A DNA stretch of 64,000 bases from Actinoplanes oblitus (GCF_030252345.1 NZ_CP126980.1:5347501-5411500); one strand, 5' to 3'; counted from the stretch's first letter, positions 50,444 to 59,752 are shown. Notes: generated by a model not told the origin, from the sequence alone. A program made the numbers and translations.

Positions 50444-50902
50444 TCACCGGGTGGCGGGCCTGGCGGGTGCCTGCCGCAAGTCGTCGCCCCGGCCGCCGGA
50501 TGACGCGCCGACGACCCGCACGGCGCTGTGCGCACGATGCCTCAGCGCGGCGATGGTGGCCGCCGCCCGAGGCCCGGGCGCGGCTGCGATGACCAGCAGG
50601 TCCGCCCGCCGGCTCGCCGCGGCCAGCGTGATCACGGCGTCCACACCGCGTCGGGCGAGGAACTCGGCCTCGACCGAGTACCGCCCGGCCCAGTGGCGCA
50701 CCGTGTTCTCGAGGCGTACCGTCTCGGCGTCCGTTGCCGGGCCGGTGGCAACGACGCTGACGGCGTTGGCGTCACGTGCGGCCTCGCTGAACGCGTACCG
50801 TAAAGCATCCTCGACCGGAGCCGGGCCGATCACGCCCACGATGATGCGGCGCGTCGCCGGCGGAGCCGGCACGCCGGGGCGGGCGACCAGCGTGGCGGTC
50901 AT
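50444..50902 (-). CDS. Small universal-stress-like protein
   Basis: 152 aa. It has a USP-like alternating core (RRIIVGVIGPAPVEDALRYAF, then ADLLVIAAAPGP, AHSAVRVVG), but the first-strand Asp and the ATP-binding glycine motif are not standard, so it may not bind ATP. The start overlaps the stop of the upstream membrane-protein gene by 4 bases (ATGA), so the two are coupled. Confidence 0.7.
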   Translation of the reverse strand: MTATLVARPGVPAPPATRRIIVGVIGPAPVEDALRYAFSEAARDANAVSVVATGPATDAETVRLENTVRHWAGRYSVEAEFLARRGVDAVITLAAASRRADLLVIAAAPGPRAAATIAALRHRAHSAVRVVGASSGGRGDDLRQAPARPATR

Positions 50903-51525
50903 CGTCCGACGCTTTCGAGCACACCGGGGCGGCTCCAGCGGTGCACCGGCACGCCGGTCACCGCCGCCATGGTGGCCGCCATGAGCAGCCCGCCGGCGAC
51001 ACCGATCGCGATCACCGCGCCGACGGCCTGGCCGGGATGCCACAGCGGCGTGCTGAAGGTCATGAAGACGGTCAGCCCGGCCAGCCAGGCGAGCGCGCTG
51101 TAGACGATCCACCGGTCCGCCCGCGGTGCCAGGTGCCGCAGGACCGTCCACTGGGCGACGCCTATCGAGTTCAGCAGGGCCAGGCCGAGCAGCACGGCCA
51201 CCGGAATCAGCAGGCCGGGTGGCCAAGCCGTCCAGACGGTGACGAAGGTGGGCGCGAGCAGGGCGATCGCGTACGCGAGAACCGCCGCCGCCGCGGTGAC
51301 GGCGATCCAGCGCCGCACCGGGAGGTCCGGCAGGATCCGGCGCAGCACCGAACTCTGTCCCCAGCCCAGCACCGCGCCCTCCACCGCGCCCGCGGCCAGC
51401 AGGGCCGGCACCGCGACGACCGGCCGCGCGGCGACGGTGAGCGCACCCACCGTCGCCGGTACCGCGAACCCGGTCACCTCGGCCGCCGTCACGGTCGCCA
51501 TCCATACCGGCCACACCCGTTCCAT
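50899..51525 (-). CDS. Multi-pass membrane protein of unknown function
   Basis: 208 aa with about six hydrophobic helices and few charged residues, typical of small uncharacterised actinobacterial membrane proteins. The segment GAVEGAVLGWGQSSVLRRILP and the matching later stretch IGVAQWTVLRHLAPRADRW look like two copies of one unit, suggesting an internal duplication. It is divergent from the ABC exporter and coupled to the small USP-like gene. Confidence 0.72.
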   Translation of the reverse strand: MERVWPVWMATVTAAEVTGFAVPATVGALTVAARPVVAVPALLAAGAVEGAVLGWGQSSVLRRILPDLPVRRWIAVTAAAAVLAYAIALLAPTFVTVWTAWPPGLLIPVAVLLGLALLNSIGVAQWTVLRHLAPRADRWIVYSALAWLAGLTVFMTFSTPLWHPGQAVGAVIAIGVAGGLLMAATMAAVTGVPVHRWSRPGVLESVGR

Positions 51526-51632
51526 GCCTCCAGCGTGGATCCGTTCCCGCCGCGGAACAGCGGCCGGAAGTCCCGGTGCCGGCGGGACCTTTCGCGCTGC
51601 CGCGACCCACGGGTCCGGGTGACGCTCGGAAC

Positions 51633-52538
51633 ATGGCCACCATCGAGGTACGCGACCTGGCGCGGGCGTACGGGCCGGTGCGAGCCGTGGACGGGATCAG
51701 CTTCTCGGTCGGCGACGGCGAGATCTTCGCGTTGCTCGGGCCGAACGGGGCCGGCAAGACGACCACCGTGGAGATCCTCGAGGGATACCGCACCCGGGAC
51801 TCCGGCACCGTACGGGTGCTGGGCTACGACCCGGCGACCGGCGGGCCGGCCTACCGCTCGCGGATCGGCGTGGTGCTCCAGTCGGCCGGGTTCGAGGAGG
51901 AGTTCACCGTCCGCGAGCTGGTGCGCCTGCAGGCGAGCCTGTTCCCGCGCGGGCACGACCCGGACGAACTGATCGCCCTGGTCGGACTGGGCGACAAGAG
52001 CGGTGCCCGGGTGAAAGGACTCTCCGGTGGCCAGCGGCGCCGGCTGGATCTGGCGCTGGGCCTGGCCGGCGCACCCGAGCTGCTCTTCCTCGACGAGCCG
52101 ACGACCGGGTTCGATCCGGCCGCCCGCCACCGCGCCTGGCAGCTGGTGGCCGGCCTTCGCGAGCTGGGCACCACCATCCTGCTCACCACGCACTACCTGG
52201 AGGAGGCGCAGCAGCTCGCCGACCGGGTGGCGGTGATGCGTGGCGGCCGGCTGCTGGCCACCGGAACGCCGGAGGACCTGCGAGCCGGCAGCAAGCTGCC
52301 CACTGTGATCAGCTTCGGTCTGCCGGCCGGCGACCTGCCGGCGCTGAGCGCGGCACCGGAGGTGACCGGCACGACCGTGCGGGTCGTCTCGCGGGATCCG
52401 GTCGCTGACGCGTGGCGGCTGACCGGGTGGGCGCGCGAGCATGACATCGCGCTGCCGGACTTCACGGTCAGCCCGCCGACGCTGGAGGACGTCTACCTGG
52501 CCCTGACCGAGGAGACTTCCGATGAGCCCGCGGACTGA
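51633..52538 (+). CDS. ABC transporter ATP-binding protein (drug-exporter type)
   Basis: 301 aa. Walker A is GPNGAGKTTT, the signature is LSGGQRRRLDLA, Walker B is ELLFLDEPTTGFD and the switch His is in LLTTHYLEEA. The C-terminal domain of about 75 residues is of the DrrA/CcmA export type. The ATG at 51633 opens the domain. Its end overlaps the permease gene by 17 bases. Confidence 0.95.
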   Translation: MATIEVRDLARAYGPVRAVDGISFSVGDGEIFALLGPNGAGKTTTVEILEGYRTRDSGTVRVLGYDPATGGPAYRSRIGVVLQSAGFEEEFTVRELVRLQASLFPRGHDPDELIALVGLGDKSGARVKGLSGGQRRRLDLALGLAGAPELLFLDEPTTGFDPAARHRAWQLVAGLRELGTTILLTTHYLEEAQQLADRVAVMRGGRLLATGTPEDLRAGSKLPTVISFGLPAGDLPALSAAPEVTGTTVRVVSRDPVADAWRLTGWAREHDIALPDFTVSPPTLEDVYLALTEETSDEPAD

Positions 52539-54102
52539 GGCCGCGCTGACCGGGCATGCCATCCGGAGTTTCCTGCGCAACCCGGTCGCGGCGTTCTTCA
52601 CCCTGGCGTTCCCGGTCACCTTCCTGATCATCGTGGCGTCGCTCGTCGGCGACGTCCGGACCGGGTCGGGCGTGCCGGTGGCGCAGTTCCTGGTGGCGCC
52701 GTTCGCGGTGTTCGGGGTGGCGCAGGCGTCCTTCGTCCTGGTCGCGGTGGACATGGCCGGGCTCCGGGAGAACGGCGTGCTGCTGCGGCTACGCGCCACG
52801 CCGGTGCCGGCGTGGGCGGTGCTCGCCGCCCGGATCGGCGCATCGGTAGTCGCCTCCGGCATGGCGGTGGCGCTGCTGGTCACGGTGGGCATCCTCGGAT
52901 ACGACGTGCGGATCGTGTGGCACAAGCTGCCGGCCATGCTGGTCACCCTGCTGCTGGGGATCGCTTGCTGCGCCGCCCTGGGCCTGGCCCTGGCCGCGCT
53001 GACCCGGACCGTTCTGGTCGCGCAGTCGCTGGCACAGGGATTGCTGATCACCCTGGCCTTCGTCTCCGACGTGTTCATCGTCGGTGCCGTCCTACCCCGC
53101 TGGCTGGACGTGCTCGGCTCGGTCCTGCCCCTCAAACACTTCGCCCGGGCGATGGCAGAGACCTTCGATCCGGCCCCCGGATCCGGCTTCTCCCCCGGCC
53201 ATCTCACCGTTCTGGCGCTGTGGACCGTGGCCGGTGCGGTGGTCGCGAGTCTGCGGTTCGGGTGGCAGCCGCGAGGCGCCGGGACGCCCCGGGTGCCGGT
53301 CGATCCGGATTCACCCGCGGCGGCCCGGCTGTCGCCGCCGACGGTTTCCCATCGGTCACCGCTCGCGGGACAGATCGCGTACGCCCTGCTCGGACTGCGC
53401 CGCAATGGTCTCGCGGTGTTCTTCTCGCTGGTCTTCCCGGCGCTGTTGCTGGCGCTGTTCCCGACGGTCTTCGGCGGCGGGCAGGTGCACGGCATGCCGA
53501 TGGCCCAGTACCTGTTCGCCGGGATGATCGCTTACAGCGCCACCGTCACCGCCTACGTCGACATGCCGGAGTCGGTGGTGGTCGCCCGCGCCGCCGGGGT
53601 GCTCAAGCGGCTGCGCGGCACCCCGCTGCCGTTCCGCTGGTATCTCGCCGGGCGCGCCGGCGCCGCCCTTTTCGCCGCGCTGCTGGCCGCCGCCCTGCTC
53701 ACCGCCGTCGGCGTGGGCTTCCTGGACGTGCGGCTGGACGCCACCCGGCTCCCGGCGCTGCTGCTCACGATCGCCGCCGGTGTTCTCTGCTTCGCGGCAC
53801 TCGGCCTGGCGGTCGCCGCGCTGCTGGCCTCGGCCCGCTCGATCGTCGCCGTCACGCTCGGCACGTTGCTGCCGCTCTGCTTCGTGTCCGAGGTCTTCGT
53901 GGTGGGTGACCAGCCGCTACCCGGCCGGCTGACCGCCGTGGCGAACGTCTTCCCGCTGCGGCACCTGCTCCAGGCGGTGCTGGCCGCGACGGATCCGGCG
54001 GCCACCGGCACCGGCTTGGCGCCCGGCCACCTGGCCGTCCTGGCGGGGTGGACGGCACTGGGGCTGCTGATCGCGACGCGCCGCCGGGCTGCCCTGGACT
54101 GA
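52522..54102 (+). CDS. ABC-2 type permease, fused tandem duplication
   Basis: 526 aa containing two ABC-2 membrane domains in one chain: residues about 1-245 and about 280-526. Both halves have a matching order of elements: FFTLAFPVTFLI versus FFSLVFPALLLA, LRLRATPVPAWAVLAARIG versus LKRLRGTPLPFRWYLAGRAG, and VLPLKHFARAMAE versus VFPLRHLLQAVLA. Usually a homodimer or two genes supply these halves. It forms the membrane part of the exporter with the upstream ATPase; the substrate is unknown. Confidence 0.9.
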   Translation: MSPRTEAALTGHAIRSFLRNPVAAFFTLAFPVTFLIIVASLVGDVRTGSGVPVAQFLVAPFAVFGVAQASFVLVAVDMAGLRENGVLLRLRATPVPAWAVLAARIGASVVASGMAVALLVTVGILGYDVRIVWHKLPAMLVTLLLGIACCAALGLALAALTRTVLVAQSLAQGLLITLAFVSDVFIVGAVLPRWLDVLGSVLPLKHFARAMAETFDPAPGSGFSPGHLTVLALWTVAGAVVASLRFGWQPRGAGTPRVPVDPDSPAAARLSPPTVSHRSPLAGQIAYALLGLRRNGLAVFFSLVFPALLLALFPTVFGGGQVHGMPMAQYLFAGMIAYSATVTAYVDMPESVVVARAAGVLKRLRGTPLPFRWYLAGRAGAALFAALLAAALLTAVGVGFLDVRLDATRLPALLLTIAAGVLCFAALGLAVAALLASARSIVAVTLGTLLPLCFVSEVFVVGDQPLPGRLTAVANVFPLRHLLQAVLAATDPAATGTGLAPGHLAVLAGWTALGLLIATRRRAALD

Positions 54103-54116
54103 TCCGAGGAGGCAAG

Positions 54117-56318
54117 ATGCGGGCCGTTCTGCTGCTGGCCGGGATCGTCACCGCGCCGCTGAGTTCGCTACTGATCTTTCTGCCGTCCCGGCGGACCGGC
54201 GCCGCGTCGGTGATCCGGCGGGTGCTGCTCACCACGGCGTTCACCGCGCTGGTGTACGCCGTGCTCGCCCTGTTGGGGGCCCCGCCCGCTCAGATCGCCG
54301 GCGCCGTCATCGCCTACCTGCTGACCGGCGTGGTGTGGCTGCCGTGCACCGGCCGCTGGACCGCCCGGGCCCATGTGGCCTGGGCGTCCAGCGTCTTCCT
54401 CTTCGTCGCGTACCTGCTGTTCGTGATCGGCTGGACGCTCAGCAGTGGCCTGGGTCCCTGGGGCACCGCCGCCGGTCTGCTGCTCTGCCTCTTCGAGCTG
54501 GTCGCGGCGTTGCTGGGCGCGGCCTACCTGTGGGAGCTGTGCGACGCGCTGGGCAGTCAGGTGTGGCAACGGCGGGTGCCGGTCGACCGGTCCGTGGAGC
54601 TGGCCCGGCGCAGCCGCACCCGGGCGGCGGCCACGCTGCCCTTCGTCAGCCTGCACGTGCCGGCCCACAACGAGCCACCGGACATGGTGATCGACACGCT
54701 GCGCCGGATGAAGCTGATCGACTATCCCCGCTTCGAGGTCATCGCGATCGACGACAACACCGGCGACGAGGCTCTGTGGCGACCGGTCGAGGCCTGGTGC
54801 GCCGGGCACGGCGTCACGTTCTTCCACCTCGACGGCTGGCCCGGCTTCAAGTCCGGGGCGCTGAACTACGCGTTCGGCGAGCTGGCCGACCCGGCCGCCG
54901 AGATCATCGGGGTGGTCGACTCCGACTACCGGATCGATGCCGGGTTCCTGCGCCGGTGCGTGCCGCTCTTCGACGATCCGCGGATCGGGTTCATCCAGGC
55001 GCCGCAGGACTACCGCGACTGGCACTCGGTACCGTATCTGCGCTGGCTGTACTACTCGTACCGGTATTTCTTCGCGGTGTCACAGCCGTCCCGCAACGAG
55101 CGCGACGGGGCGATCTTCGCCGGGACGATGGGGCTGATCCGCCGGGAGGCGCTGCGCGCCGTCGGTGGCTGGGACGAGTGGTGCATCACCGAGGACGCCG
55201 AACTGTCGCTGCGCCTGCTGCGGGCCGGCTGGTCCGGTCTGCACGTCGACGCGTCGATGGGTCGCGGGGTGATGCCACTGACCTTCGAGGCGCTCAAGAG
55301 CCAGCGCTACCGCTGGTGCTTCGGCGGCATCCAGATCATGCGGATGCATTTCCGGTCGCTGCTGCCCGGGCCGCGCACCGAGCACAACCGGCTGTCGCTC
55401 GGACAGCGGTGGGCCTACCTGTCCGGGGCGCTGCAATGGTACGGCGATCTGCTCGGCCTGATCTTCTACGTCTTCCTGCTGTGCGGCGCGGTCAATCTGG
55501 CGCTCGGTGGTGACCAGCTGTTCCGCAAGCTGTCGGCGTTCCTGGTCGCCACCGTGCCGGTGCTGATCGTGCTGGGCCTGCTGCGCGCCGTGGCGCTGCT
55601 GCGCCGGGAGACCGGGGCGACCTGGCGCGATGCCGTCGGCGCCTTCTTCGTCTGGCAGTCCACCGCGCTGGTGGTGGCCCGGGCGTCGGTGCAGGGGCTG
55701 TTCGCCCGGCGGGCGGAGTTCCTGCGTACGCCGAAGACCGGCGAGCGCGAGAGTCTCGGGCAGGCGCTGCGGGCGAACTGGGCGGAGACGCTGCTGGCGG
55801 CTCTCGGCGTGGCCGGGATCGTGGCCTCGCTGACCCGGTGGGACACCTACAGCGGACCGCTGCTGGCCGGGCTGCTGGTGGTGCCGACACTCGGGCTGGC
55901 GGCGGCGCCGTACTACAGCCGGGCCGCGCAACGGGCCATGCTGCCGCCGGAGCTGGCGGCTCGCCGTCGTTCGGAATGGCAGCGCGACCGGCGTGCCGTG
56001 CTCGCCGGCACCACCGCCGGACTGACCCTGGGTGCCGCCGGGGTCGCGGTCGCCCTGCTCGTCACGCTGCTGACCGCGCCGAGCACCGGCCTGGTCAAGC
56101 CGCCCGACCTGAATCCGGCACCGACCACCCGGCCGGCCACCACGAAACCCACGCCCAGCCAGTCACCGAGCCGGTCACCGAGTCCGGCGCCGAGCAGCGC
56201 GACGCCGAGCGGCACCCCGTCGCAGAGCCCGTCCGCCTCGCCCTCGGAGAGCCCGTCGAGCGAGTCGCCCGCCCCCAGCTCCCCGACCGTCACCAGCACA
56301 CCCAGCCCAGCCGGGTAG
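54117..56318 (+). CDS. Cellulose-synthase-like processive glycosyltransferase (GT2)
   Basis: 733 aa. N-terminal helices (about four) precede a GT2 catalytic domain with VPAHNEPPDMV, IDDNTGDE, the DxD-like DSDY, TEDAELS and the processive motif QRYRW. Further transmembrane helices follow, then a soluble C-terminal tail of about 70 residues almost wholly Ser, Pro and Thr. Family enzymes polymerise and extrude beta-linked glycans. A PilZ domain for cyclic-di-GMP is not visible. The ribosome site GAGGAGG is strong. It lies 14 bases after the ABC permease, so it may share its transcript. Confidence 0.9.
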   Translation: MRAVLLLAGIVTAPLSSLLIFLPSRRTGAASVIRRVLLTTAFTALVYAVLALLGAPPAQIAGAVIAYLLTGVVWLPCTGRWTARAHVAWASSVFLFVAYLLFVIGWTLSSGLGPWGTAAGLLLCLFELVAALLGAAYLWELCDALGSQVWQRRVPVDRSVELARRSRTRAAATLPFVSLHVPAHNEPPDMVIDTLRRMKLIDYPRFEVIAIDDNTGDEALWRPVEAWCAGHGVTFFHLDGWPGFKSGALNYAFGELADPAAEIIGVVDSDYRIDAGFLRRCVPLFDDPRIGFIQAPQDYRDWHSVPYLRWLYYSYRYFFAVSQPSRNERDGAIFAGTMGLIRREALRAVGGWDEWCITEDAELSLRLLRAGWSGLHVDASMGRGVMPLTFEALKSQRYRWCFGGIQIMRMHFRSLLPGPRTEHNRLSLGQRWAYLSGALQWYGDLLGLIFYVFLLCGAVNLALGGDQLFRKLSAFLVATVPVLIVLGLLRAVALLRRETGATWRDAVGAFFVWQSTALVVARASVQGLFARRAEFLRTPKTGERESLGQALRANWAETLLAALGVAGIVASLTRWDTYSGPLLAGLLVVPTLGLAAAPYYSRAAQRAMLPPELAARRRSEWQRDRRAVLAGTTAGLTLGAAGVAVALLVTLLTAPSTGLVKPPDLNPAPTTRPATTKPTPSQSPSRSPSPAPSSATPSGTPSQSPSASPSESPSSESPAPSSPTVTSTPSPAG

Positions 56319-56408
56319 CCGCGAGAGCGGCGTGGCGGGCCGCATGGCAGGTGCGCCGCGGGTCATGCGGCCATGCCGCGCGGGTCCGGCGCGGTGTCGA
56401 CTGGGGGT

Positions 56409-57581
56409 ATGGCAAGCCCGCGCATTCCCCGCAGCATGTCCGACGACTACACCCGGACGATGGCGACGCAGCGCCGGCAGGTGCTCAGTGAGCACAGCGG
56501 CGCGGTCCTCGCCCACGTCGGGCGCTACAGCATCGATCCGGCGGTGCTGCGCGGCAACATCGAGGGCTTCATCGGCGCCGCGCAGGTGCCGATCGGCGTG
56601 GCCGGTCCCCTGCTGGTCGACGGCGAGCACGCGCGTGGCGAGTTCCTGGTGCCGCTGGCCACCACCGAGGGCACGCTGGTCGCCAGCTACAACCGCGGGA
56701 TGCGCCTGCTCGGTGCGTGCGGCGGCGTCACCACCACGATCGTCGAGGAGTCCATGCAGCGCGGCCCGGCGTTCCGGTTCGACACCGCGCGGGAGGCCCG
56801 CGACTTCGGCCGGTGGGTGCTCGACAATCTCGCCGGGATCCGGGCCACGGCCGAGGCGACCACCCACGTCGGACGGCTGGTCGACATCGGCCAGTACCAG
56901 GTCGGCCCGCTGCGCTACCTGCGGTTCAACTACACCACCGGGGACGCCGCCGGGCAGAACATGACCGGCAAGGCCACCCGGGCGGCCTGCGAGTGGATCC
57001 GCCGGCACTGCCCCGGGCAGCCGTGCTACGTGCTGTCCGGCAACGTCGACACCGACAAGAAGCACTCGCAGATCAACACGCTGCTGACTCGCGGACGGCG
57101 GGTGGTCGCCGAGGCGGTACTGGGCGCCGAGGCGCTGCACCGGATCATGCGGGTCGACCCGGCCGAGTTGTTCCGCTGGCGGCAGGTGTCGATGACCGGC
57201 GCGATGCTGGCCGGCGCCGCGGGCACCGGGGTCCACGCGGCCAACGGGCTGGCCGCCCTGTTCATCGCGACCGGGCAGGACGCCGCGAACGTCGCCGAGT
57301 CGCACGCCGTGATGAGCTACACCCAGCTGCTGGACTCCGGTGACTACTACTGGTCGGTGACGCTGCCGGCGCTGATCGTGGCCACTTGCGGCGGTGGAAC
57401 GGGGCTGCCGACCCAGCGGGAGTGCCTGGAACTGCTCGGCTGCTACGGGCCAGGGCGGGCACGGGCGTTCGCCGAGATCTGCGCGGCCGTGGTGCTGGCC
57501 GGCGAGATCTCGCTGGCCGCCGCGGTCCTGCACGACGACTGGGTGGGCGCGCACGAACGGCTGGGCCGCAACCGGCCCTGA
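56409..57581 (+). CDS. HMG-CoA reductase
   Basis: 390 aa. Matches include PIGVAGPLLVDG, the catalytic Glu in PLATTEGTLVASYNRG, GDAAGQNMTGKA (Asp and NADPH site), the catalytic Lys in GNVDTDKKHSQIN, GQDAANVAESHAV and the C-terminal EISLAAAVL...GAHERLGRNRP, whose His lines up with the catalytic one. These read like class I, NADPH-dependent enzymes. It makes mevalonate for isoprenoids. No other mevalonate-pathway gene is in the window. The ATG at 56409 is chosen; 56373 and 56436 are alternatives. Confidence 0.9.
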   Translation: MASPRIPRSMSDDYTRTMATQRRQVLSEHSGAVLAHVGRYSIDPAVLRGNIEGFIGAAQVPIGVAGPLLVDGEHARGEFLVPLATTEGTLVASYNRGMRLLGACGGVTTTIVEESMQRGPAFRFDTAREARDFGRWVLDNLAGIRATAEATTHVGRLVDIGQYQVGPLRYLRFNYTTGDAAGQNMTGKATRAACEWIRRHCPGQPCYVLSGNVDTDKKHSQINTLLTRGRRVVAEAVLGAEALHRIMRVDPAELFRWRQVSMTGAMLAGAAGTGVHAANGLAALFIATGQDAANVAESHAVMSYTQLLDSGDYYWSVTLPALIVATCGGGTGLPTQRECLELLGCYGPGRARAFAEICAAVVLAGEISLAAAVLHDDWVGAHERLGRNRP

Positions 57582-57610
57582 CCGGCAGGTCCGGGCGCGG
57601 CTGATACCGG

Positions 57611-57700
57611 CCGGGCGTCGCCGCACTCACCTCGGTGAGTCGCCACGTGGTCGAACACGCCGCCTGCCCGGTGCTGGTCGTCCCGTCGCCGGCCGGATGA
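57611..57700 (+). pseudogene. C-terminal remnant of a universal stress protein
   Basis: Plus-strand bases 57611-57700 translate in one frame to GVAALTSVSRHVVEHAAC followed by PVLVVPSPAG and a stop. This is the classic C-terminal ATP-site and last strand of USP domains. Nothing resembling the rest of the domain precedes it before the HMG-CoA reductase stop at 57581, so it is a decayed fragment. Confidence 0.75.
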
Positions 57701-57804
57701 CGCGTCGACCACCGCACGCCTCCGGGTCGTATCGCCGATCTGGGCCCGTCGGCCCTATCCGGCGCCCGGTCGCCGGTGGAGGCTGAACGAGGAAAGGCAG
57801 AGTC

Positions 57805-58251
57805 ATGACCACAGCAACCGCGAGACACCGCCCGTCGGTGGGCTCACGCCGGTTCGGCTACGGCGTCGCCGCCACGATCAACATCTTGCTGATCTATCTC
57901 GTCAACGTGCGTCCGGGCTGGGCGGCGGTCCCGTTCCTGTCTGCGGATACCGCTCAGATCATCCCCCTGGTCAACGCCTCGCTGGTCGTCGGGCTGGTCG
58001 TGGACGCCGTCCAGTTCGTCCGGGATCCGCGCTGGCTGGTCGCGCTCGGCGGACTGGCCACCACCGCGATCGGGATCGCCGTGCTGGTCCGGATGTGGCG
58101 GGTGTTCCCGTTCGACTTCGGGGACGCCTCATTCGACTGGACGCTGCTGTTCCGGTTCGGGATCGCGGCCTGCCTGGTGGGTGCGCTGATCGGCTTCATC
58201 GTGCAGGCGGTGACACTGCTGCGCGCGCTGGCCGGGCCACATCCCGGCTGA
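57805..58251 (+). CDS. Four-helix membrane protein
   Basis: 148 aa with four transmembrane segments (near residues 17-37, 48-68, 74-95 and 115-140). The AGGAAAGG ribosome site is clear. I do not recognise a family; small proteins of this kind are common near stress genes in actinomycetes. No catalytic residues are evident. Confidence 0.75.
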   Translation: MTTATARHRPSVGSRRFGYGVAATINILLIYLVNVRPGWAAVPFLSADTAQIIPLVNASLVVGLVVDAVQFVRDPRWLVALGGLATTAIGIAVLVRMWRVFPFDFGDASFDWTLLFRFGIAACLVGALIGFIVQAVTLLRALAGPHPG

Positions 58252-58357
58252 CCGTCGCGGTCCCGTGCCGTAAGCTCGCTCCGCCAGGTCAGCAGGACCG
58301 CGCCGGGAAGGTGTCACTGCCGGGCGGGACGCTGGTCACCATCGGCCGGGAGGATTC

Positions 58358-58750
58358 ATGAAAGCATTCCGTCAAGCGGTCGAGGCACGCGACATCGCCG
58401 CGATCGCCGCCCTGCTCGCCGACGACGTGGTCTTCGTCAGCCCGGTGGCGTTCCAGCCCTACTCCGGCAAGGCGATGACCGTCGCGATCCTGCGCGGGGT
58501 GCTGCGCGTCTTCGAGAATTTCCGGTACGTCGGTGAGCTCGCCGGCGCGGATGACCGGGACCACGCGCTGGTGTTCGAGACCAGCGTCGGCGGCAAGGAC
58601 ATCACCGGGTGCGACTTCCTGCACCTGGACGACGACGGGCTGATCGACCGGTTCACCGTGATGGTCCGGCCGCTGTCCGGGGCGCAGGCGCTGGCCGAGG
58701 CGATGAACGCCCAGTTCGACCAGATCCGGCGCGAGGCGGCTCAGGGCTGA
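58358..58750 (+). CDS. SnoaL/NTF2-like protein
   Basis: 130 aa. The cone-shaped alpha+beta barrel pattern is visible: an N-terminal helix FRQAVEARDIAAIAALLADDVVF, central strands with HALVFETSVGGKDITGCDFLHL and a final FTVMVRPLSGAQALAEAM. Members are small-molecule isomerases, hydratases or binding proteins; the ligand is not predictable. A strong GGGAGGATTC site precedes the ATG. Confidence 0.85.
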   Translation: MKAFRQAVEARDIAAIAALLADDVVFVSPVAFQPYSGKAMTVAILRGVLRVFENFRYVGELAGADDRDHALVFETSVGGKDITGCDFLHLDDDGLIDRFTVMVRPLSGAQALAEAMNAQFDQIRREAAQG

Positions 58751-58801
58751 GCGATTCGCTCATCGGTGGTAGCTTGGCCGCATCCCGGCTCGGGAGGTGC
58801 G

Positions 58802-59743
58802 ATGGCTCGGCGACGGTGGCAGGCGGCTCGGGCGATGATCGCCGCGGCGGCGGTCATGGTGACGGTGGCCTGCGGTTCCGGCTCCAGCGCCGGGAAACCC
58901 TCCGCCAGCGCTCCGGCCGTGCTGCCGTCGAGCGGCACCGGCACCGCCGAGATCGGTGGCCGCCAGGTCACCGTGCACGTCCCGGACTCCTACCACCCCG
59001 ACCGGCCGGCGCCGCTGGTCATCGGGCTGCACGGATATTCGTCCGATGCCCGGGAGTTCGAGAGCTACATGCGGTTGACGCCCGAGTCGGACCGGCGGGG
59101 CTTCGTCTACGCCTACCCAGACGGCACGACCGACGATCGTGGCAATCGCTTCTGGAACGCCACCGACGCGTGCTGCGCCTTCTCCAGCCCGGAGACCGAC
59201 GACTCGGGTTACCTCAGTCAGCTCATCTCGACGATGCGGGCCACGTACCGGATCGACAGCTCCCGGGTCTACCTGATCGGCCATTCCAACGGCGGCTTCA
59301 TGGCGTTCCGGATGGCCTGCGAGCACGCCGACCAGGTCACCGCGATCGTCTCGCTGAACGGCGCGAGCTGGACCGACGCCGCACGATGCCGGCCGTCCCG
59401 GCCGGTCAGCGTGCTCGCCGTGCACAGCAGCGCCGACGAGACCATCGCGTTCGGCGGCGGCCAGATCAACGGCGTCGCCTACCCGTCGGCGGCCACCACG
59501 ATCACCCAGTGGCTGGGTTACGACAGGTGCGCCGCGACGGGCCGCGACGCTGCCCCGCTCGACCTGGTCACCGACCTGCCGGCCGCCGAGACGTCGGTAC
59601 GTGCCTACACCCAGGGGTGCGCCGGCGGATCGACAGTGCGGGAGTGGACGATAGACGGTGGGACCCATGTGCCGCGCCTGACCTCCACCTTCGCCACCGC
59701 CGTGACGGACTTCATGGTCGCCGCGGTCCGGCCCGCCCGGTGA
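58802..59743 (+). CDS. Secreted PHB-depolymerase/feruloyl-esterase family protein (LpqC-like)
   Basis: 313 aa. A signal segment of about 26 residues ends in TVAC, a weak lipobox, so it may be lipid-anchored or simply secreted. The alpha/beta hydrolase core has PLVIGLHGYSSD, the nucleophile GHSNGGF and a late WTIDGGTHVPR histidine, with acidic residue in SADETIAF. The family cleaves short polyhydroxybutyrate, feruloyl or acetyl-xylan esters. The ATG at 58802 has GGGAGGTGCG upstream. It converges with hypE. Confidence 0.87.
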   Translation: MARRRWQAARAMIAAAAVMVTVACGSGSSAGKPSASAPAVLPSSGTGTAEIGGRQVTVHVPDSYHPDRPAPLVIGLHGYSSDAREFESYMRLTPESDRRGFVYAYPDGTTDDRGNRFWNATDACCAFSSPETDDSGYLSQLISTMRATYRIDSSRVYLIGHSNGGFMAFRMACEHADQVTAIVSLNGASWTDAARCRPSRPVSVLAVHSSADETIAFGGGQINGVAYPSAATTITQWLGYDRCAATGRDAAPLDLVTDLPAAETSVRAYTQGCAGGSTVREWTIDGGTHVPRLTSTFATAVTDFMVAAVRPAR

Positions 59744-59752
59744 CCCGGCGGT

